Source: Fibrobacter sp.
GTDB lineage: Bacteria > Fibrobacterota > Chitinivibrionia > Chitinivibrionales > Chitinispirillaceae
DNA length: 40,751 bases
NCBI GenBank assembly: GCA_012515615.1
Contig: JAAYYB010000076.1
Coordinates: forward strand, 1 to 40,751
Direction: 5' to 3'
Shown here: piece after piece, positions 1 through 9,000 of the stretch
Numbering within the stretch: position 1 is the first letter of the stretch
How the letters are laid out: each line of letters opens with the position of its first letter
Notes under the pieces: generated by a model
The model's input: only the letters and a program-made list of their open reading frames with translations
Told to the model about the DNA's origin: nothing
Database searches by the model: none
Translations under genes and position numbers: made by a program

Positions 1-221
1 GGGATGAAAAAAGGGAATTACTATGAAAATTTCCTTTGAAAAGCAAAGTATAAGTGAATTTTATCGATCAATTGTCAAGATCTGAGTAAAATTGGTCTTT
101 GTAGCATATTTTTAGAGGTTCCCTTATCTCATTACTAAATAAAAAAGAGCGTGACATTTGTGGTTTCAGAAAAGTTGAAGTTCAAAATAAGTCCACAAAG
201 ACTTTTTTTGAAATAACTGGA

Positions 222-536
222 ATGCCAGTTGCAGACTGGGTTGCGGCTCGAAATTTAGAAGGTGTTGACGGATTTAAATGCAAAACATGTAAGCGTACTG
301 TTCTTTATCACACGATTGTTCGTAATCTGGTAAGAGTCATTGAAAAATCTAAAAAAATAACTGAAACCAAACACATACAAGTAGCAGGTATGGCTCCTTT
401 TCAAGGCTTACTATGTCCTGCATTAAGATGGCATGAGATAAGGGGTAAAACGGGCACCAAAAATATAATTGCACAGCGCATTGGGGTTGTTAGCTCCGAG
501 TATATTGATATTAAGCCAAAAGTTGCATATGTCTGA
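222..536 (+). CDS. Hypothetical protein, possibly 5'-truncated
   Basis: I do not recognise this 104-residue protein. It has one CxxC pair (CKTC, about residues 20-23) inside a motif reading GVDGFKCKTCKRTV, which suggests half of a zinc site. The frame stays open upstream to position 105 and its translation there looks protein-like, with an additional CG pair. No ATG, GTG or TTG lies between 105 and 222, so the gene may have lost its true 5' end. A separate 20-codon ORF at 23-85 lies in another frame and cannot be joined by one indel. The surrounding DNA is strikingly AT-rich compared with the rest of the window. Two further small orphan genes follow, an arrangement seen in immunity-gene arrays of polymorphic toxin loci, but no toxin is visible. 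Function is unknown. Confidence 0.4.
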   Translation: MPVADWVAARNLEGVDGFKCKTCKRTVLYHTIVRNLVRVIEKSKKITETKHIQVAGMAPFQGLLCPALRWHEIRGKTGTKNIIAQRIGVVSSEYIDIKPKVAYV

Positions 537-609
537 TGTCTCAAATCAAAATGATTGATATAATTAAATGTAATGTAATACAATAGATAGAACTTTATAT
601 TGATAAATA

Positions 610-975
610 ATGTTAATCATCTGCAAAAAATGCGGAAGCCGTAAAGCGAAATTTCGTGAAGCGTGTAAAAATTGTGGTTACAAACCTAAATCAGATCATG
701 AGATAGCTGAGGCGGTGCTCTTATCTGATGTCTGGTTTATCTATACTGGTTTGAGTAAAACAGATGCCAAAGGACAGGTATTACTTCTACAGGAACAGAT
801 CAGAAACAAAACATATGTGAGTAGCGATTCTGAAATTCAAAAGGCCAGGAAATATTTATCTGATCTGGCTAAAGAAGAGTGGTGGGTTCTTTTACGAGTG
901 TTACGATTTTTAAGTCCGCTCTTTTTAATCATTTTAATAGCTGGAATAATCTTCTGTGTTCGAAACTGTACTTGA
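610..975 (+). CDS. Small zinc-ribbon membrane protein
   Basis: This 121-residue protein begins with a compact zinc ribbon. Cys5/Cys8 (CKKC) and Cys19/Cys22 (CKNC) form two CxxC knuckles, each followed by Gly. A soluble helical stretch rich in Lys and Glu follows, then one hydrophobic segment at about residues 95-117, and a short tail ending in Cys. The likely topology is a cytoplasmic zinc ribbon anchored by a single C-terminal membrane helix. The family is not recognisable. There is no strong Shine-Dalgarno sequence before the ATG. The gene sits in the AT-rich accessory stretch between two other orphan genes. Confidence 0.55.
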   Translation: MLIICKKCGSRKAKFREACKNCGYKPKSDHEIAEAVLLSDVWFIYTGLSKTDAKGQVLLLQEQIRNKTYVSSDSEIQKARKYLSDLAKEEWWVLLRVLRFLSPLFLIILIAGIIFCVRNCT

Positions 976-1061
976 TATGTCCAGATTTGTAAACAATAAG
1001 GTAGAATTAATATTACTTTTAAAAAAATTACTGAGAATGGTATGTAAAGACCGAAGGTTTT

Positions 1062-1760
1062 ATGAACCATACTGAAGCAATGTCGATTCTAAAAAACATG
1101 AAACCTGCATCTGATGATGTCCAAGAGTCGCTGGAGCAATATACGGAATTTAACAATGCAGCTGATTATTTTATTTGTAATCCGGACATTGATGCAATAG
1201 AGCCGCTTCTGAGGGCGGCTGCAACCTTCAGGTTTATTGGTGTGGATCAGAAGGTTCTTTCTGCATTACATGCACAGAATGTTGATTGTGTCAAAGAGCT
1301 GCTTCGACGATACTTTTCATCTGAAGATGTTTACCTAAGATTTTTTGCACTACAATTTGCACGTGATTTCCCTTCGGAAAATATGGTTCCGATACTTGGA
1401 CGGTTACTTAGGGAATATACAATTCAAAAGAATTACGACACTGAAGAGGAGGACGAAAGGATAACGATACTCGTCACCTTGCAACGATTAGAAGAGAAAA
1501 TCCCTGGGTGCGGGGCTGATGAAGTTATTCACCATATAATTGATTTTGATAAAAAATTAAAAAAAGCATTCGAGATGACACTCAAGTCTGAAAATGCACT
1601 TCTTCAAATGAATAGAATGCAGTGTGAAAAAGAAGCTGAAGATGCTTTCATGAAAAAAGACTACTCCAGAGTGGTTGCAATTTTATCCTCGTTCGAATCA
1701 TCATTGCAGCCTGTTTTGCTGAAAAAATTACAGATCGCTCGGAAATATATGAAGAAATGA
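1062..1760 (+). CDS. Hypothetical all-helical (HEAT-like) protein
   Basis: This 232-residue protein has no signal peptide or membrane helix. Its central part (about residues 45-130) reads as consecutive amphipathic helix pairs, such as AIEPLLRAAATFRF, CVKELLRRYF and NMVPILGRLLREY, which resemble HEAT-like solenoid repeats. The C-terminal third is charged and probably coiled. It ends with a short TPR-like helix pair (AEDAFMKKDYSRVVAILSS). Solenoids of this kind occur in many immunity proteins of contact-dependent toxin systems, but that link rests only on size, fold guess and AT-rich neighbours. No catalytic motif is visible. Confidence 0.55.
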   Translation: MNHTEAMSILKNMKPASDDVQESLEQYTEFNNAADYFICNPDIDAIEPLLRAAATFRFIGVDQKVLSALHAQNVDCVKELLRRYFSSEDVYLRFFALQFARDFPSENMVPILGRLLREYTIQKNYDTEEEDERITILVTLQRLEEKIPGCGADEVIHHIIDFDKKLKKAFEMTLKSENALLQMNRMQCEKEAEDAFMKKDYSRVVAILSSFESSLQPVLLKKLQIARKYMKK

Positions 1761-1996
1761 GCTGATTTAATCTATTGCAATTAAAATAAGATATTCGTCA
1801 ATAGTAACAATCAAAACCGAAATATTCAGTTTATACTACATTCACACCTTCAAAATCCTGAGACTCGCCTTTGATTTGCGATGTGTGTAAAAAAACAGAC
1901 GGTAGATGGTTTAATTTTACAAATAAATTATTTAATGTGAAAATGTACCATAATTTGCATCTTGTTTTGTGGTGCAATATTTGACGTTTGGTGCAA

Positions 1997-4293
1997 TTAC
2001 AATGAAGGAATGAAAAGAACACCTTTTTTAACTGTGTCTTTGAAAATAAATCTGTATAGAAATGCTCCGCTCGCGATGTTTTCGAGCCTGAACACCGCTG
2101 TACCGGCAGCGTTGTCGATGATGGCGGGGTGGAGGTCGGCAATTTTGCGGCCGTTAACGGAGATGAGGGAAAGGCGGGGAGTACCCTCGAAACCGGTGGC
2201 AATCTTGAAACGGAGTGTGCGACCGGAGACGGTGCAGGTGAATGCGGGATTAGGGCGGTGGTGGTTGACGATATGCGGTTGTGCGGAGCGGGTATGATAT
2301 GAAACCGGATTGGTAATTGTATGCCGCCATACTCCGAGATTGGATCCCACGAATAATTCCTCATTAGTAAATGAATAGGACAATGGATCCTCGCTGGTAC
2401 TGATCCACCCAAGCTGCTGAAAGGTCTTTCCCCCGTCTGATGACAGGAACATGTCTTTGTATTGGCCCGGGGACCAGGCATAGGCAACAACATAGGGACC
2501 AACGGGTCTTAAAAGGAGCGTGGACGCTGCCGCTTTACCTATATTTTTTTTTACCCAGGAATTCTCGTTATCTGACCAGACGAACAGGTCGCCCTTAACC
2601 CCGCCCAATCCCCCCCAGGAACTGTCTGCCCGGGTCGAAGCCAGCAGGGTGTTTTGACAGCAAAGCAGACCATTGATATGCAGACTATCGGTAATCCCCT
2701 TATTTCGCGTATTCCAGGTGGCTCCGCCATCGCCTGAATAAAGAATGCCTCTGGTAGATGAATAGACAAGAGCTCCCGCGTCGCTTGCGCTGATGTTTTG
2801 AAACCGTTCCGCGGAAGAGTCTGCCTGGTAGGATGTCTTCCAGGTTGCACCGTCATCAGCGGAATGCACGATCTGGCAGGTGCTATCGTTGGTGAAGAAC
2901 ATGATGCTCTTGCCATGCAGGGCGCAGGAGCCTGTGACTTGCGCATTTTGATTGATCGAGGTCCAGGTCTTGCCTGCATCCCTGGTTCTGAAGAAGCCAT
3001 TGGATGAGGTGATGAAGGCATCGGAACCGGAAATGAAGGCGTCAAGGAATATTCTGCCGGTATCGCTTCCAAAATCAACGACAGTCCAGCTTGAGCCTCC
3101 GTTGGAAGAAACGTAAACGGAATTTGCATTTACAGCGCAAAGTGAAGTGCCGAGCTTCGTGAAGGACCTCAGATTCCCACCCATGGTGGAGGAACTGACG
3201 ATTCCCCAGCTTTTTCCGATGTCGTCCGACTTGTAAAAGCCCTTTGTTTTTGAATATGCCCATAGTGTTTGGCCGTCGAATAAAAGTCTATCTACCGAGG
3301 TAGAAAGACCCATGACTTCATTTCCAAAAAGGCCTTTCTTGCTGCTGAAGGAAGATCCGTCATAATGGAATGAGTACGCCTCATGGAGGCCGACATTTTC
3401 GGTTTCATTTAGAATATACAGGGTGGAATCACCGGCAGCAGTCAGGAATGTTTCGTTATTAAGTATGTTTGGAACGATAAGATCTGCGGGAATACCTGCT
3501 GATTCGATGGCAGTTTTGTTGAGTGTAATGGGATCCCTGGGGGCCACAAGGAGTTTTCCGAACGCGGAAAACAGCATGTCGACCCAAACACTATTCGAAA
3601 GTGGTAACAGCGTGCTATCGGCTTCTGACCAGACGCTGAGTCCCTTCATGTTTCCGGTAAAAATTCGGCCGCCTGCGGCTGCCATGGCGGTTATGTTGTC
3701 GGGCCAAATTCTTTCGGTAAGCTGTACCCAACCGGTGTCGCCCTTACGGAACCGGTGGAGATTTTCCTGGTGTTTCGTTCCGCTGGTGTCTGTCCATGAT
3801 TTGTTCACCACATAGATTGACTGGTCGACGATGGCATATTTATTAATTGGGAATGGTAGTTTTGGAGAAACTGGGCTGAGGGTTGAACCGTTGATATTTG
3901 CAACAAAAAAAGTATCATTTTTCAGAATGTAGATGCTGTCGCCGGTAATGGAGAGACGCTGCAATGAGGGTATCGTGAGAAGGGGAGTCCAGGTTGTGTC
4001 TTTGCAGGTTGAGCAGAACAGACTATCTCCTTGCAGCATATATTTTTATTGCCAGCGGCGACGAATGCATCGAATAGGTATTTCTTATAATTGAAGGTGC
4101 CCCATGTTTTGCCATTGTTATCCGAATAATAGATCTCATCTGTGTTGGTTGTTGCATAAACCCTGTTTTCACACGCTTGCAGGTTCCAGATGAAGCTGAT
4201 GTGCCCAAGCCCGATACTTTGGGTCCAATTGCCTGCCGAAGCATCTGTGAGAATGAATACGATTATAAATAAAAATTGCTTTAGGGACGGCAT
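1997..4293 (-). pseudogene. Secreted Asp-box (BNR/sortilin-like) propeller protein, one frameshift
   Basis: The gene starts at the ATG at 4293 (an in-frame GTG lies at 4308) with a signal peptide, MPSLKQFLFIIVFILTDASA. The frame then breaks in a short homopolymer at 4043-4047 (five A on the coding strand). One more A would fuse it to the 680-residue ORF that begins at 4039 and runs to 1997, reading AAGNKKYMLQGDS across the join. Seven Asp-box motifs (S/T-x-D-x-G-x-x-W type) are visible, for example SDNNGKTW before the break and SDDIGKSW, SSNGGSSW, TRDAGKTW, SADDGATW, SGDGGATW and SSDGGKTF after it. These indicate a VPS10/BNR-type beta propeller. The last 80 residues form a beta-rich tail (LISVNGRKIADL ... 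SGAFLYRF) resembling type IX secretion sorting domains. The downstream frame is intact, so the break is either recent or a sequence error. Ligand unknown. Confidence 0.75.
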
Positions 4294-4410
4294 AGCATTT
4301 CCGATCACTGATAGATATTATGGATGACCGTCCTCACTTATCTGGGGCTGGTTACCCGAATAAGTTAGTTTATTGAATAAACTTTAACTTAACTGTGAAG
4401 GGGTCAATTT

Positions 4411-5059
4411 ATGTCAGTAAAGAAAATAGTTAATGTAGGCCTTGATGTTGACAATACCGCGTTTAATGGAACGGGTCTGGTTCTTGAAACAGGAGAATGC
4501 CTCGAGATCAAATGTAAACCTGACCATGATGTTCTCCGGAAAAAGCTCAACGAGCTTTTCAAGGACCAGTATACAATCCGACTATGCTGCGAATCGTGCT
4601 ACATTGGCTATTCGTTGTGCCGATTCTTGCGAAAACACGGAATACATTGTGATGTGATAGCCCCTTCATTAATACCTGTAAAAACGGGAACACGAGTAAA
4701 AACAGATCGGCTTGATGCTGCCAAACTTGCAGAATATTATGCTAAGAGTCTACTAACACCAATTTACATTCCAGACGAAACAGATGAAGAGGTACGGGAT
4801 ATACTACGATCCAGAAATTTTTTAGTACGGCAGCGAAAAATGCTCAAAACCCATATACTATCAGCATGTAAACGTTATGATATTAGTTTCCAAGATTGAG
4901 ACGGGCCATAAGACGAATTGGTCAGACTTGCATATTTCCTGGCTCAAAGAAAGAGCGAAATCGTTGAACCGACCGGTATGCCAGATTGACATTGAAATGT
5001 CATTGGCGGCCTTCGCCGGAATGACGGAGTGTGGAATGTTACGTTATTCACGGAAGTAA
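4411..5059 (+). pseudogene. IS110-family transposase remnant
   Basis: The first 162 codons match the N-terminal DEDD (RuvC-like) half of IS110/IS1111 transposases: VGLDVDNTAF near the start, then GIHCDVIAPSLIPVKTGTRVKTDRLDAAKLAEYY, here split as GIHCDVIAPSLIP and KTDRLDAAKLAEYY. The frame stops at 4897-4899. Dropping one T in the GATTGAG at about 4894-4900 would continue it in the next frame as ETGHKTNWSDLHISWLKE, which is also typical of this family. Homology fades after about 4995. The C-terminal Transposase_20 domain is absent, leaving about 200 of the usual 320-400 residues. This is a dead insertion sequence with a frameshift and a 3' deletion. About 100 nt of possible left-end DNA remain before the ATG. 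Confidence 0.85.
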
Positions 5060-5101
5060 CCTTTTCAGCAATACCGTCACATGAATCATCAACTTGCAAC
5101 T

Positions 5102-5473
5102 TCACTCCTCTATACCAAGGAGTCTCTTTACGGCTGCAATTATTTCCTTTACATCGCTTTTATACATCAGATCATCGGCACCTGCCCTTATTGCGATGTC
5201 GTAAAAGCGCTGAGGTTCGTGTCCGCTGACAATGAGAATTTTAAGATCCGGGTAATCTTTGCGGATAATTTTAGTGAAGTCGATCCCGCTTATGCCTGGA
5301 AGAGAGATGTCGATTAATATCAGATCCGGTTTGAGCTCCTCCAGTTTTCTTAAGGCCTCTTCTGCATCAGGGACCTGGGCCGAGAGCTCCAGAGAGTTTT
5401 CTCTGCGGAACATCACAGAATAAAGAAACTGCATCTCTTCATGATCTTCAACAATTAGTACCTTTTTTTTCAT
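5102..5473 (-). CDS. Single-domain response regulator (CheY-like)
   Basis: This 123-residue protein is a bare receiver domain. The acidic pair is Glu9/Asp10, the phospho-acceptor is Asp55 in LILIDISLPG, the switch position is Ser83 in LIVSGHE, and the conserved lysine is Lys105 in MYKSD. There is no output domain, so it must act by protein contact or phospho-relay. It is transcribed away from the large PAS histidine kinase at 6089. The gap holds a palindromic tandem array that could affect both promoters. Pairing with that kinase is inferred from position only. An AAGGA lies about 12 nt before the ATG. Confidence 0.9.
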   Translation of the reverse strand: MKKKVLIVEDHEEMQFLYSVMFRRENSLELSAQVPDAEEALRKLEELKPDLILIDISLPGISGIDFTKIIRKDYPDLKILIVSGHEPQRFYDIAIRAGADDLMYKSDVKEIIAAVKRLLGIEE

Positions 5474-5565
5474 ATGATCGGCTGTCCTTAAAATTAGTGA
5501 TGCAACCTGGATACCATTTATGTGTGGCAGGGGTCAGGAGTGATCCTGGGAGGTGGGGTGAGTTA

Positions 5566-5944
5566 CACCCCTGAGGTGACTTAGTAATTTTCCCCGGGTG
5601 CATTTAACGAGTTAAGTTGCTGTTTCACCCCTGAGGTGACTTAGTTACTTTCCCCGGGTGCATTTAACGAGTTAAGTTGCTGTTTCACCCCTGAGGTGAC
5701 TTAGTTACTTTCCACGGGTGGCATTTAACGAGTTAAGTCACTCTTTCACCCCTGAGGTGACTTAGTTACTTTCCACGGGTGGCATTTAACGAGTTAAGTC
5801 ACTCTTTCACCCCTGAGGTGACTTAGTTACTTTCCACGGGTAGTATTTAACGAGTTAAGTCACTCTTTCACCCCTGAGGTGACTTAGTTACTTTCCCCGG
5901 GTGGTATTTAACGAGTTAAGTCACTCTTTCACCCCTGAGGTGAC
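5566..5944. repeat. Palindrome-rich 60/61-bp tandem array, locus A
   Basis: Units begin at 5566, 5626, 5686, 5747, 5808, 5869 and a partial at 5930, so the period is 60 bp and then 61 bp. Each unit carries an inverted repeat TCACC-N5-GGTGA (CACCCCTGAGGTGA) and a second one, TTAAC-GA-GTTAA. The linker has a third, variable palindromic centre: CCCGGG in early units, CCAC-N2-GTGG-like in later ones. The array fills most of the gap between the divergent regulator (5473) and kinase (6089) genes. A related array lies in opposite orientation at 23127-23476. Spacers are not unique, so this is not a CRISPR. Confidence 0.95.
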
Positions 5945-6088
5945 TCCGTAACTTCCCCGTCTTCACTATATCATCTCTGATTTCAGTCCTGTTCCCCGTC
6001 ACCTGGTGAACTCTGGGAAAAAACGGCCTGCTATTTGCACCACTCGTAACTTATCTCTGTAAGGAAACATCAATAAAAAGATGCCCAA

Positions 6089-9000
6089 ATGACCCGGAAA
6101 TCAGATCTGGTCCTGTCGTTGTCCTCTCTTATTCTCCTTTTTATCATAGACTCCCAGATACCATCGGGATTCTCATTCTGGATTTTTTATTTTTTCCCGG
6201 TACTCTTTTTCGCCAGCAGAAGCTCTTCTGGAGAGGCCTTTAAATTCGCTCTATTTGCAACATTTATAATGGCAGCAGGGTTTGTCTTCCCGATTGGAGT
6301 CACACACCAACTGACTACATTTCTGAGTCGAATCGCTGGAATACTCACCCTATGGATACTTGTTTTCCAGGTGATAAAGCGGGCAGAGGCCTACAAAAAG
6401 CTCTCTGAAGAGGCTGAGCTCAAAGAGGCTATTTTTCAGAACATGACAGAGGGGCTGGTGATTACTGACAGCGGGGGAAATATAGTCATCTATAACAAAG
6501 CCGCCCGGGATATCTGCCGAAATGATCTTTTCCCGACACATAAGAACAGACATCTGTGGCGCTATTGTGATCTGGATGAAAACAGAATTCCACTTCGTAA
6601 ATGGCCGACCTGCAGAGTACTTCAGAGAGAACGTTTTCAGAATTTTACCTGCAAAATTGTAAACAGAAGGACCGGGGAGAGTTTCTATGTCAGTATAAGC
6701 GCTTCCCCCATTTTGGATAGAGATGACAGGCTTGTCCTTGGTGTTTTATTGATACGCGATATCTCCGGAATCGTAGAAGCAGAAAATAAGCTTAAGACGG
6801 CCCTTGAAACATCGGAAAAACGTGCTGCGGAGGTAGAATCCAGGGGAAGATATTTAAATGCGGTCATGGAGCAGATTTCAGAGGTGATTTTTATTACAGA
6901 CCAGGCAAACTGTATCCTTTACGCAAGCCGCTTCAGCGAAGAGCTCCTTGGGTTGCCTTTTGAGACCGTGGTAACAACACCGGAAAAGAAGCGGGCTTCA
7001 AGCTGGAAAATCTTTCATTCCGATGGCCGCACTCCGGCAGATTACAGGGAAATGCCGCTGTACCAGGCTGTCCACCGGGGAAAAATAATCGATAAACAAG
7101 AGTGGACAATAAAGAGTGATGGTATGGTCAAAACTGTGCTGGTCAATTCCCGTCCTATTAAAGATCCCCAGGGTAGAATCCGGGGGGCGGTGAGCGGATG
7201 GCGGGATATTTCGGATTTAAAGCAGGTGCTCAATGAAAACATCAGTCAAAGAATTCTTCTGGAAACAATCCTCGATAACGCACCTGTGATAATCATACTT
7301 CTTCAGTGCCCGGAAAACCGGTTCGCTTTCGTTAACTCCTATTTCCAGAAAATCAGCGGCATTGAAACTAAAGAGATTCAGGGGAAAACGATTAAGGAGA
7401 TCTGGCCTGAAATAGATGAAAAGGTATCTTCCATAATTAAAGCTTCATGTCAGAAAAATGAGCCAATTTCCGCAGAGGACATGCTTTTTGAGATTAAAAC
7501 AAAAAATGGAACAAAAGAAATCTATGTAAGCTTCGATCTTGTTCCTCTGTCCGGTGATGAATCAAAAAAGAACATTCTTGCCATAGTGCGGGAGACTACA
7601 GAAAATGTAACCACCCGAAAACAACTGGAAGAAACGGCTGCCTTCGATGAAGCGATCCTGTCCAATATCAATGATGCGCTTTTTATAATTGATTCAAAAG
7701 GGAAACTCCTTAAAACCAACCCCGCGGCAATCAGAATGTATGGGCTGGAAACTATAGAACTATATCAGAAGACAGGGAAATCAGAGTCCGCATTACATGC
7801 AATGTTCAAACTTGACGGAAAAGAAATTCCGTTTGAAAGGTGGCCCGTTAATCGGTTGCCTAAAGGGGAAATAATTTCAGGAGAAGAGCTGATTCTAAAG
7901 GACCTGAAAAGGCAGTCTGAATGGGTGGGAAGTTTCAGCGGTGTACCTGTTAAAGATAAAAATGGTAATGTGGAGATGGCTATATTGATAGCCCGGGATA
8001 TCAGCGAACAGGTAAAAAGCCGCAGGGAGGCGCAGATTCAGGCAGCCCGCTACGAGGCAATTGTAAATAATATGACCGATGGTCTAATCATAGCGGACAA
8101 TCAGGGAAAAATTAAGTTCTTCAATCCGGCTGCATTAAGCCTTTTCGGTTTTCGCTCTATCCGGGAGGTCCCGGATGACAAGCTGGGGCTCCAGAAGCTC
8201 TTTGGAATGGAGGACCTGCATGGTAACCCCATTTCTGTACAAAACCGGCCTCTGTCACGGGCCCTGCGTGGTGAAAAATTTACCGGCGTAGAAATGTCAA
8301 TTACCGACCTTCGCAATAAAAAAGCTATGATTGCAAACTTCAGTGGTACTCCTGTAATTGACAAAGAAGGGAACAGAATTCTCGTCATACTTACGGTCCG
8401 TGACGTGACTGAACTGCGTCAGAGAACCCGTGAGGCGCAAGAGAGTAAAAGAATTCTTGATGCCATGCTTGAGCATTTACCTGCAGGGGTAGAGATTGCA
8501 GACTCCAGGCTTAATATAATCATGAGTTCAAAGTACGATCGTGATACGCTTGGGGAATGCTCCGGGGAAACTCCGGAAAAGAGAGCTGATGATTGCATGA
8601 TGATAAATGCGGCAACAGGGAAGGGTGCCGATAGTGACACTCATCCTCTCAACCGTGCAATCAAAGAGGGAGTAGTGACAGTTAATGAAGAGTGGCGCTT
8701 AAGAGATATTCATGGAAATGAAAAAACCGTTCTCTTTAATGCCACCCCTCTTATAGACAAAGAAAATGTCAGGGTCGGGGCGATACAGATCTGGGTGGAC
8801 ATATCGGAAAGAAAGCATTCAGAAGTTGCGCTTCAGAGGCTGCTTTCCCAGAACCGCAGACAGAAAACTTTCCTTGCGGCACTGCTTGAGCAGGTCCCGG
8901 CTGGAATCTTCCTTATCCGTCCCGACAAAATGCGTATTGAGATGGCTAATTCCTATTTCCGCTCTGTAATCGGCAAGGAAATTTCTGGTATTAAGGGAAT

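Noticed and set aside
1831-2502. 223-codon minus-strand ORF near the end of the Asp-box gene
   Set aside because: It overlaps the well-supported propeller frame and its translation is low-complexity Ser/Pro/Leu without a recognisable domain.
5566-5944. CRISPR array
   Set aside because: The whole 60-bp unit repeats with only point differences; there are no unique spacers and no cas genes.
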